DNA of 6,551 bases from JBLHUT01 sp047629975 (GTDB lineage Bacteria; Pseudomonadota; Alphaproteobacteria; Rhodobacterales; Rhodobacteraceae), in NCBI GenBank assembly GCA_047629975.1, contig JBLHUT010000203.1, positions 1 to 6,551 of the forward strand, given 5' to 3'. The notes below the pieces were generated by a model. It was not told the origin of the DNA, searched no databases, and worked only from the letters and a program-made list of their open reading frames with translations. Positions 1 to 5,394 of this stretch are shown here, in pieces. Position 1 is the stretch's first letter. Each line of letters begins with the position of its first letter. Both the position numbers and the translations under genes were made by a program.

Positions 1-604
1 CAATCACCAAAAACGCCCCCACAGTTTGCAGTGCCGCCACACACGATGCCGACAAAAGCGTAAAGAAAACAATCCTCAGCAATCCGGGATTAAGCCCGAT
101 CGTGCGGGCATGGTTCTCGTCAAAAAACGTCACCATCAGATCTTTCCACTTTGCCAGCAAAATCGCCAGCGACACAAAACCGATAATCGCAAGTTGCAGC
201 GTATCCTCGGGCGTGATGGCAAGGATGTTGCCCATCGTGATGGTCTGTATGCTGACCGAAACCGGTGACAACGACACCATGAACAGGCCAAGTCCGAAGA
301 ACGAGGTAAAGATCAACCCGATGATCGCGTCCTCTTTCAGCCCCGAACGCTGGTTCAGAAACAACATCGCCCCCGCCGCAAGGCCCCCCGCCACAAACGC
401 CCCCAGCGCAAAAGGCAGGCCCAGCATATAGGCCCCCGCCACGCCGGGCACGATCGAATGGCTTAACGCGTCCCCGATCAACGACCAGCCCTTGAGCATC
501 AGATAAGCTGACAAAAACGCGCAGACCCCACCGACCAGCGCACTGACCCACATCGCGTTGAACATGTAATTATAGGAAAACGGCAACAAAAGCGTGTCGA
601 TCAT
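1..604 (-). CDS. sitC: Mn/Fe ABC transporter permease, ABC-3 family (partial, 3' end off window)
   Basis: Integral inner-membrane subunit that would form the channel for Mn2+ (or Fe2+) delivered by the periplasmic binding protein and driven by the neighbouring ATPase. The first 201 residues are visible out of the roughly 280-290 usual for the family; the C-terminal third lies beyond base 1. The protein is strongly hydrophobic with several membrane segments (about residues 16-38, 51-74, 93-111, 137-151 and 177-201). Family-typical signatures are GDALSHSIVPGVAGAY at 44-59 (with D45 and H49), MGNIL at 124-128, a cytoplasmic loop FDENHARTIGLN at 161-172 likely to contact the ATPase, and LQTVGAFLVI at the edge. 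The ATG start overlaps the sitB stop codon as ATGA (601-604), implying translational coupling. The family is clear; SitC versus SitD or MntB naming and the metal preference are inferred from the context. Confidence 0.9.
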   Translation of the reverse strand, partial: MIDTLLLPFSYNYMFNAMWVSALVGGVCAFLSAYLMLKGWSLIGDALSHSIVPGVAGAYMLGLPFALGAFVAGGLAAGAMLFLNQRSGLKEDAIIGLIFTSFFGLGLFMVSLSPVSVSIQTITMGNILAITPEDTLQLAIIGFVSLAILLAKWKDLMVTFFDENHARTIGLNPGLLRIVFFTLLSASCVAALQTVGAFLVI

Positions 605-1455
605 GGCGTCGGTGTCTTTGGATTGTCTTCGTAGATCACAAAGGGCCTCTCGTCGTCGGTCAGGACGCTGACCTGTCGGGTGTCGTCGTCATCATGCAAA
701 TCCGCCCCGCCCAGCACAAACTGCCGCAACACACCGCCAAAAGCCTTTTCAAGGTTTGCGCGCGTAAAGGTTGTCTCGGTCGGGCCAAAGGCCAGTACCG
801 TTCCCTTGACCAGCACCGTGCGGTCGCAAAACTCGGGTACAGACCCCAGATTGTGGGTCGATACCAGCATCACTCGCCCCTCGTCGCGCATCTCTCGGAG
901 CAGCGTGATGATTGCTTCTTCGGTTTTGACATCCACCCCGGTAAACGGCTCGTCAAGCAAGATAACCTTGCCCTCCTGTGCCAGGGCACGCGCCAGAAAG
1001 ACCCGCTTGCGTTGCCCGCCCGACAACTCGCCGATCTGGCGTTTGCGCAGGTCGGTCATGCCGACCCGCTCAAGCGCCTGAACGACGGCTGTGTGATCTG
1101 CCTGCGACGGGCGCCGGAAAAACCCCATATGGCCAAAGCGCCCCATCATCACCACATCCTCGACAAGCACCGGAAAGCTCCAGTCGACTTCTTCGGCTTG
1201 GGGCACATAGGCCACGATATTTCGTTTTAGCGCCTCTTTTACAGGCATCCCCAGAATGCGGATCTCACCGCGTGCGAGGGGGACAAACCCCATAACCGCT
1301 TTGAAAAGTGTCGATTTGCCCGCACCATTCACGCCGACCAAGGCTGTGATTGTGCCGCGAGGAATATCAAAACTTGCGTTGCGCAAAGCCGTCATACCGT
1401 TGCGGTACGTCACGGCCACGTCTTGAGCCACGATGCCTTCGGTCTGCCGTTCCAA
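601..1455 (-). CDS. sitB: Mn/Fe ABC transporter ATP-binding protein
   Basis: Cytoplasmic ATPase subunit that powers metal import; 284 residues. All nucleotide-binding motifs are intact: Walker A GVNGAGKST (41-49), Q-loop Q86 in YVPQAEEVDW, signature LSGGQ (144-148), Walker B VILLDEP with catalytic E169, D-loop GVD (173-175) and switch H201. The core ends near residue 245. It is followed by an acidic tail with HDDDD (254-258) and LTDDERP (265-271), which I recall as common in alphaproteobacterial members of this subfamily. The start is TTG at 1455, supported by a purine-rich ribosome site (AGGAAAGGAA, 1461-1470) with AAGGA 6 bases upstream; the first in-frame ATG comes too late, close to Walker A. 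It follows sitA by 65 bases and overlaps the permease start by 4. The function is secure; the metal specificity is inferred from the binding protein and the divergent regulator. Confidence 0.93.
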   Translation of the reverse strand: MERQTEGIVAQDVAVTYRNGMTALRNASFDIPRGTITALVGVNGAGKSTLFKAVMGFVPLARGEIRILGMPVKEALKRNIVAYVPQAEEVDWSFPVLVEDVVMMGRFGHMGFFRRPSQADHTAVVQALERVGMTDLRKRQIGELSGGQRKRVFLARALAQEGKVILLDEPFTGVDVKTEEAIITLLREMRDEGRVMLVSTHNLGSVPEFCDRTVLVKGTVLAFGPTETTFTRANLEKAFGGVLRQFVLGGADLHDDDDTRQVSVLTDDERPFVIYEDNPKTPTP

Positions 1456-1461
1456 TCCCGT

Positions 1462-1466
1462 TCCTT
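1462..1466 (-). promoter_or_regulatory. Ribosome binding site deciding the TTG start of sitB
   Basis: Reading the minus strand, AAGGA lies 6 bases before the TTG at 1455-1453, inside a longer purine tract AGGAAAGGAA (1470-1461). No ATG or GTG has a comparable site at that spacing, so TTG is the best start. Confidence 0.6.
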
Positions 1467-1486
1467 TCCTGACCCGACCCCTGATC

Positions 1487-1520
1487 GCGTGCTACCGGAG
1501 CTGATACTGCGGCCGCACGC
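1487..1520 (-). other. Possible intercistronic stem-loop between sitA and sitB
   Basis: On the minus strand, the six bases right after the sitA stop (GCGTGC, 1520-1515) are complementary to GCACGC at 1492-1487. A 2x2 internal loop and a further three pairs (CGG 1512-1510 with CCG 1497-1495) close a 12-base loop. No T-run follows, so it is not a standard terminator. In operons that begin with a periplasmic binding protein, such hairpins often protect the first cistron from 3' decay and so raise the level of the binding protein. That role is inference, and a stem this short can arise by chance in GC-rich DNA. Confidence 0.3.
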
Positions 1521-2417
1521 CTATTTCACCAGACCGTCGAGAATTGTCTGTGATGTGACGCGCAACAAATCCAGATACGTCGGCACAGGCCCGTCACTTT
1601 GTGTCAGGCTGTCAACGTAAAGCATGCCGCCATAACTGCTGCCCGTTTCGCGCGCGACTTGCTGTGCAGGGCGCTGGGATACGGTGCTTTCGCAAAATAC
1701 CGCCGGAATCTCGTGTTTGCGCACCGTGTCGATCACCTTGCGCACTTGTTGCGGGGTGCCTTGGGCATCGGCATTGATCGGCCAGAGGTACAGCTCTTTC
1801 ATGTCGAAATCCCGCGCAAGATAGCTGAATGCCCCTTCGCACGACACCAACCAGCGTTGCTCCTCCGGAAGCGCCACAATCGCCGCGCGCAAGGGCGCGA
1901 TCGTCCGGGAAATCTCTTGCTTGTAGGTTTCCGCGTTCGCCTGATAGCTCGCCGCATTGTCGGGATCATAGGTCACAAGAGCATCGCGGATGTTATCGAT
2001 ATAGATCAGCGCGTTCTCAAGCCCCATCCACGCGTGCGGGTTCGGCTTGCCACTATAATCGCCTTCGGAAATGCCGATCGGCGCGATCCCGTCACTCAGC
2101 GTTACACTGGGCACATCGCGCAGGTTCGACAGGAACTGCTCGAACCACCGTTCAAGGTTCAACCCGTTCCACAAAATCAGGTCCGCTCCCTGAGCGCGAA
2201 TGATATCGCGCGGCGTCGGGGCGTATCCGTGAATCTCGGCCCCAGCGCGAGTGATCGATTCCACAACCGCGGCGTCACCGGCGACATTGCGCGCCATATC
2301 CGCGATCACCGTAAAGGTGGTCACAACCTTGAAACGGTCCTCTTGTGCAACAGCCCCCCCCGCCAACACAAAACACATAAAAATCCCGGCCGCCACTTTT
2401 CCGCTTATGCCGCTCAT
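1521..2417 (-). CDS. sitA: Periplasmic Mn/Fe-binding protein of ABC transporter (ZnuA/TroA-like cluster 9 family)
   Basis: Solute-binding protein that captures Mn2+ (or Fe2+) in the periplasm and hands it to the permease; 298 residues, normal for the family. Residues 1-24 form a Sec signal peptide: K7 near the N-terminus, a hydrophobic core GIFMCFVLAGG, and cleavage after A22-V23-A24. There is no lipobox. The four expected metal ligands are present: H63 (EIHGYAPTPRD), H128 (KPNPHAWM), E194 (VSCEGAFSYL) and D269 (LYVDSLT). The His-His-Glu-Asp set is that of Mn/Fe binders such as PsaA and SitA. ZnuA proteins instead carry a third His and usually a His-rich loop, absent here. ATG at 2417 has a weak AAAGGG site 11 bases upstream. 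It is the first gene of the operon and divergent from a Fur-family regulator. An 8-base G run (2354-2361) falls in the signal peptide. The protein class is secure; Mn over Fe is inferred. Confidence 0.93.
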   Translation of the reverse strand: MSGISGKVAAGIFMCFVLAGGAVAQEDRFKVVTTFTVIADMARNVAGDAAVVESITRAGAEIHGYAPTPRDIIRAQGADLILWNGLNLERWFEQFLSNLRDVPSVTLSDGIAPIGISEGDYSGKPNPHAWMGLENALIYIDNIRDALVTYDPDNAASYQANAETYKQEISRTIAPLRAAIVALPEEQRWLVSCEGAFSYLARDFDMKELYLWPINADAQGTPQQVRKVIDTVRKHEIPAVFCESTVSQRPAQQVARETGSSYGGMLYVDSLTQSDGPVPTYLDLLRVTSQTILDGLVK

Positions 2418-2464
2418 CCGAAATGTTACCCTTTGCTAGTCTGCCTGACGAAATATCACTCTGT

Positions 2465-2493
2465 TGAGTATGAGAATTGTTTGCATCTGTAAA
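2465..2493 (-). promoter_or_regulatory. Tentative sigma-70-type promoter for sitABC
   Basis: On the minus strand, TTTACA (2493-2488, five of six matches to TTGACA) is followed after 17 bases by TACTCA (2470-2465), a poor -10. CATACT (2472-2467) at 15-base spacing is an alternative. Transcription would start near 2458, about 40 bases before the sitA ATG. The proposed regulator half-sites at 2471-2477 and 2497-2511 overlap or abut these elements, as expected for repression by occlusion. Confidence 0.35.
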
Positions 2494-2537
2494 CATGAAT
2501 GATAATCATTCTCAAAGATTCAAGATACATGAGAATT
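2471..2537. promoter_or_regulatory. Fur/Mur-type operator region between sitA and the regulator
   Basis: The best site is the perfect 15-base palindrome GAATGATAATCATTC (2497-2511), whose inner 13 bases equal the core of the classical Fur box. Around it, TGAGAAT occurs three times: direct at 2471-2477, inverted (ATTCTCA) at 2508-2514, and direct at 2530-2536. The outer pair 2471-2477 and 2508-2514 forms an inverted repeat, and ATGAGAATT is repeated exactly at 2470-2478 and 2529-2537. TGTTT/AAACA (2478-2482, 2491-2495) gives a further small dyad. A binding role is inferred from family knowledge and the divergent position; the palindrome is seen directly. Confidence 0.7.
2477..2506 (+). promoter_or_regulatory. 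Tentative promoter for the Fur-family regulator
   Basis: TTGTTT (2477-2482) and GATAAT (2501-2506, five of six matches to TATAAT) are 18 bases apart. The -10 would lie inside the Fur-type palindrome, suggesting autoregulation. Transcription would start near 2513, leaving about 50 untranslated bases before the ATG at 2562. This also rules against translation from the ATG at 2499, which would precede the transcript start. Confidence 0.35.
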
Positions 2538-2561
2538 CCTACTCTGAACACGAGCGCCCGG

Positions 2562-2990
2562 ATGACTGAAAAAAACATAAAACGCATGACCGAGGCCCTT
2601 CGTGCAGCAGGTGTCAGGGTCACCCGCCAACGGGTCGCCCTTTTGTCCTGTCTGGCTGCCGCGTCGGACCATCCCGATGCAATCGAGCTTCACCGCCGCG
2701 CCCAAGAGATCGAACCAAGCGTATCACTGGCAACCGTCTACCGGACACTCACCGTGCTGGAGAAGGAAAACGTGATCCAGCGTCACAGTTTCGAAGGGGG
2801 GGGCGCACGGTTCGAGATGGCGAATGTGCGTCACCACGACCACATCCTTGATCTCGACACCGGAGAGATCGTTGAATTCAGGTCGGAAAAAATCGAGCAG
2901 TTACAAAATGAAATCGCCGCCGAGATGGGGTTTGACGTGGTCCATCACCGGCTCGAGATGTACTGCCGCCGCAAAGACCGCAAAACCTGA
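2562..2990 (+). CDS. mur: Fur-family metal-responsive repressor, probably Mur (manganese uptake regulator)
   Basis: Cytoplasmic DNA-binding repressor that senses Mn2+ or Fe2+; 142 residues from the chosen start. The N-terminal winged helix covers about residues 1-80, with GVRVTRQRVALL (17-28) and the recognition-helix region SLATVYRTLTVLEKE (55-69). The C-terminal dimerisation and metal domain has HHDH (91-94), GEIVEF (101-106) and HH (128-129). The CxxC structural zinc motifs of enterobacterial Fur are absent, which is usual for alphaproteobacterial Fur/Mur. The reading frame is open back to an ATG at 2499, but that codon lies inside the operator palindrome. ATG 2562 gives normal family length and has a weak GAG 7 bases upstream; ATG 2529 remains possible. 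Divergence from sitA favours control of Mn uptake. Irr is less likely from the sequence style. An 8-base G run (2796-2803) encodes part of the EGGG segment. Confidence 0.85.
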   Translation: MTEKNIKRMTEALRAAGVRVTRQRVALLSCLAAASDHPDAIELHRRAQEIEPSVSLATVYRTLTVLEKENVIQRHSFEGGGARFEMANVRHHDHILDLDTGEIVEFRSEKIEQLQNEIAAEMGFDVVHHRLEMYCRRKDRKT

Positions 2991-3012
2991 CCCGCCAAGG
3001 GGCTGTTACAGG
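2982..3012 (-). terminator. Possible terminator of the mccB-ASCH-mccA transcript
   Basis: On the minus strand, after the mccA stop, CCTG (3012-3009) can pair with CAGG (2989-2986), and an inner CCC/GGG pair sits between them. TTTT follows at 2985-2982. The stem is short and its inner part asymmetric, so it is weak. It overlaps the stop codon of the convergent regulator gene. No T-run follows it in the plus direction, so I see no clear terminator for the regulator. Confidence 0.3.
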
Positions 3013-3018
3013 CAAAAG

Positions 3019-4959
3019 TCACGCCTCGTCATGCAGCCGGATCAGCGGCGCACCCGCCTCGACTTGCGCACCGGCAACCACCAGCACTTCGGCAATCACC
3101 CCCGCGCGACCCGCCTTGAGGGTATGCTCCATCTTCATGGCCTCTAGAATCACAAGCCTGTCTCCCATGGCGACCGGCTGACCGGCACAAACAAGAACCT
3201 CGCGGACCAACCCCGGCATCGGCGCAAGTGTCAAAGTGCCGCCATGCTCCTCGGCCTGCCCGCGGTCCAACAAATCCGGCAGATCGAAGACCACCGTTCG
3301 CGTGCCAAAAACCGCCACCTGCGCCCCGGCGCGCGCCACATGCCCGATTGTGCAATCACCGATTTGCCACCCCTGCCGACACCTATGTGCCGAGACGCGC
3401 GTGCCCGCAACAGACAGCTGGTGCCGGTCCGGCCCTTCGGACAAAAGTAGGACATCAAGCGTTTCACCCGCGAATTCCAACCCGATGGCACGCCATGTTC
3501 CGCCCCAAAGCGTAAAGCCGGTCACATCCGTCGCCGCATCCCACAGCCCCGCCGCGACCAACGCTGCCGCCGCCACCTCGGCAGGGGTGGGGGCAGCCAC
3601 GCGGGTCAACGCGTCAATATCCCGCGCGATCAACCCTGTATCCATCGCCCCGTCGGCAAAACCGCGATGCCCCGCGAGGGCCGACAGAAACGAAAGGTTC
3701 GTGGTCGTGCCCATGATTTGCGTTGTGCCCAGCGCCTGCTCCAGCCGTTGCAACGCAATCGCGCGGGTCGGCCCGTGGGTGACAAGCTTTGCAATCATCG
3801 GGTCGTAAAACGGGCTGATCAGATCCCCCTGCCGCACACCGGTCTCGGCCCGTGCGGCAATTGGAAACGACAGATGCGTCAACCGCCCTGTTGCAGGCAA
3901 AAAGCCCGCCGCCACGTCTTCGGCATAAAGTCGCGCTTCAAAGGCATGTCCAACCAGCGGAATGTCGTCTTGCGCCAGCGGCAGAGGCTCTCCGGCGGCA
4001 ACGCGCAATTGCCACTCCACCAGATCGACGCCCGTGATGGCTTCGGTCACCGGATGCTCAACCTGAAGGCGGGTGTTCATCTCCATGAACCAGAAGCCGT
4101 CAACCCGCAGACCTTTGGAGGCATCCACGATGAACTCGACCGTGCCCGCCCCGCAATAGCCCACGGCCTGTGCCGCGCGCACCGCCGCCTGCCCCATCGC
4201 GGCGCGCACCTGAGATGTCATTCCCGGGGCGGGAGCCTCCTCGATCACCTTTTGATGGCGCCGCTGAAGCGAGCAATCCCGCTCGTAAAGATGCACGACG
4301 TTGCCGTGCGTGTCGCCGAAAACCTGTATTTCGATGTGGCGCGGCTGCTGGATGTATTTCTCGATCAGCACATGATCGTTGCCAAAAGCCCCGCGTGCCT
4401 CGGCCCGTGCCGATGCCAGCGCACTTGCGAAATCTTCGGGCGCATCCACCACCCGCATCCCCTTGCCACCGCCGCCTGCGACGGCCTTGATCATCACCGG
4501 AAAGCCTGTTTTCGCGGCCTCGGCGGCAAGAACGGCATCCGCCTGATCCGCCCCGTGATAGCCCGGAACAACCGGAACACCGGCCTGCGCCATGCGCAGT
4601 TTGGCCGCATCCTTCAGCCCCATCGCGCGGATCGCCTGTGCGGGGGGCCCGACAAAAATCAGCCCCGCCGCCACCACCGCCTCGACAAATTCAGGGTTCT
4701 CGGACAAAAAACCATAGCCAGGATGGATCGCCTGCGCCCCGGATTGCAACGCGGCGGCAATGATCCGGTCGCCGCACAAATAACTGCTCGCAGGGGCAGA
4801 GCCACCGATATGCACAGCCACATCCGCCATTTCGACGTGGCGCGCCTGTGCATCCGCATCACTAAAAACCGCGACGGTTCTGATCCCCATCAGGCGCGCG
4901 GTGTCGATGACCCTACAGGCGATCTCGCCGCGGTTGGCGATAAGCAGCGTTTTGATCAT
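3019..4959 (-). CDS. mccA: Methylcrotonyl-CoA carboxylase, biotin-containing alpha subunit
   Basis: Carries out ATP- and bicarbonate-dependent carboxylation of its own biotin, the first half of the conversion of 3-methylcrotonyl-CoA to 3-methylglutaconyl-CoA in leucine degradation; 646 residues, normal for MccA. The biotin carboxylase part (about 1-445) has LLIANRGEIACRV (5-17), HPGYGFLSEN (79-88), the ATP-grasp glycine loop AGGGGKGM (161-168), the catalytic segment EMNTRLQVEH (292-302, with E293, R297 and E301) and EARLYAED (341-348). A linker domain follows. The C-terminal biotinyl domain (about 575-646) has the conserved MPG (581-583) and EAMKM (606-610), with K609 as the biotin site. The frame is open to an ATG at 4995, but the family N-terminus begins at the ATG at 4959, which overlaps the upstream stop as ATGA. 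Propionyl- or geranyl-CoA carboxylase alpha subunits are similar; the adjacent MccB-type beta subunit supports MccA. Confidence 0.93.
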   Translation of the reverse strand: MIKTLLIANRGEIACRVIDTARLMGIRTVAVFSDADAQARHVEMADVAVHIGGSAPASSYLCGDRIIAAALQSGAQAIHPGYGFLSENPEFVEAVVAAGLIFVGPPAQAIRAMGLKDAAKLRMAQAGVPVVPGYHGADQADAVLAAEAAKTGFPVMIKAVAGGGGKGMRVVDAPEDFASALASARAEARGAFGNDHVLIEKYIQQPRHIEIQVFGDTHGNVVHLYERDCSLQRRHQKVIEEAPAPGMTSQVRAAMGQAAVRAAQAVGYCGAGTVEFIVDASKGLRVDGFWFMEMNTRLQVEHPVTEAITGVDLVEWQLRVAAGEPLPLAQDDIPLVGHAFEARLYAEDVAAGFLPATGRLTHLSFPIAARAETGVRQGDLISPFYDPMIAKLVTHGPTRAIALQRLEQALGTTQIMGTTTNLSFLSALAGHRGFADGAMDTGLIARDIDALTRVAAPTPAEVAAAALVAAGLWDAATDVTGFTLWGGTWRAIGLEFAGETLDVLLLSEGPDRHQLSVAGTRVSAHRCRQGWQIGDCTIGHVARAGAQVAVFGTRTVVFDLPDLLDRGQAEEHGGTLTLAPMPGLVREVLVCAGQPVAMGDRLVILEAMKMEHTLKAGRAGVIAEVLVVAGAQVEAGAPLIRLHDEA

Positions 4960-5384
4960 TTCGCGTAATCCGCCACAACACGAAAGCGTTCGCACATCAA
5001 CTCCATCGCGGGATCGAACCCGCCGGAGCGTTTGAAATACGCGATGTATTCCTTTTTCCAGTGGGCAAGATCGCGAAACTCGCCCTGAGCCGCAACAAAC
5101 TCGGCGTCCATCCCGTTAAAGGCGCGGGTGCTGACCTCGACGGTTTCCAGCATCAAGGCCGGCGTGCCGTCCCAGTTCAGCGCGATATCGCGCCGCCCGA
5201 CTGCGGGCATCTCGTCTTCGCCGCCCTGATAGACGCGTAGCGCCTCGCAGGTAGCCGTTTTGCGACCCGTTCGCACAAGATCGGTAATCCTGGCACACAG
5301 GCGGGCATCATCCCCGAAGCGGAATGTCTCTGCGTCGGGGTTCTGGTCCACAAGTTGCTGAAGGGAGGGGGGCGTCTGTGTCAT
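4956..5384 (-). CDS. ASCH-domain protein of unknown function
   Basis: A 142-residue soluble protein with no signal peptide or membrane segment. It resembles the YhfF-like branch of the ASCH superfamily (a PUA-related beta-barrel fold). Typical features are FRFGDD (21-26), the family motif GRKTAT (40-45), MPAVGRRDIALNWDG (59-73), a hydrophobic strand PALMLETVEV (75-84), GEFRDLAHW (101-109) and ERF near the C-terminus (132-134). ASCH proteins have been proposed to bind RNA or modified nucleotides. E. coli YqfB hydrolyses N4-acetylcytidine, and a Zymomonas member has been reported as a ribonuclease. Which activity applies here cannot be told from sequence. It follows mccB by 8 bases, with AAGGA (5394-5390) overlapping the mccB stop and 5 bases before the ATG, and it overlaps mccA by ATGA, so it should be co-expressed with both subunits. 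No role in leucine breakdown is known to me. Confidence 0.85.
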   Translation of the reverse strand: MTQTPPSLQQLVDQNPDAETFRFGDDARLCARITDLVRTGRKTATCEALRVYQGGEDEMPAVGRRDIALNWDGTPALMLETVEVSTRAFNGMDAEFVAAQGEFRDLAHWKKEYIAYFKRSGGFDPAMELMCERFRVVADYAK

Positions 5385-5389
5385 GGGAA

Positions 5390-5394
5390 TCCTT
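5390..5394 (-). promoter_or_regulatory. Ribosome binding site of the ASCH gene, overlapping the mccB stop
   Basis: The minus strand reads TAAGGATTCCCATG: the mccB stop TAA contributes the AA of AAGGA, which is 5 bases from the ASCH start codon at 5384. This arrangement favours translational coupling with mccB. Confidence 0.6.

Noticed and set aside
120..551. 143-codon minus-strand frame within the permease gene
   Set aside because: It is in another frame of the same strand as sitC. The sitC frame gives a coherent multi-span ABC-3 permease, whereas this one has no recognisable features.
1521..2417. Zinc-specific ZnuA rather than Mn/Fe SitA
   Set aside because: ZnuA normally has three His ligands and a His/Asp-rich loop. 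Here the ligand set is His63, His128, Glu194 and Asp269 with no such loop.
2418..2464. Manganese riboswitch in the sitA leader
   Set aside because: The leader from the predicted start is only about 40 bases, too short for the yybP-ykoY type, and no matching paired elements are seen.
1599..2492. 297-codon plus-strand open frame opposite sitA
   Set aside because: It is antisense to sitA, which has all four metal ligands and a signal peptide. The shadow translation has Arg/His-rich low-information composition and no domain, and it runs through the divergent promoter region.
3667..4968. 433-codon plus-strand open frame opposite mccA
   Set aside because: It lies wholly antisense to a motif-complete mccA. 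The translation is rich in Arg, His, Pro and Gly with no recognisable domain, as expected for a shadow frame in GC-rich coding DNA.
4960..4995. Longer mccA start at the ATG at 4995
   Set aside because: The 12 extra residues overlap the end of the ASCH gene and do not match the biotin carboxylase N-terminus, which begins MIKTLLIANRGEIA at 4959.
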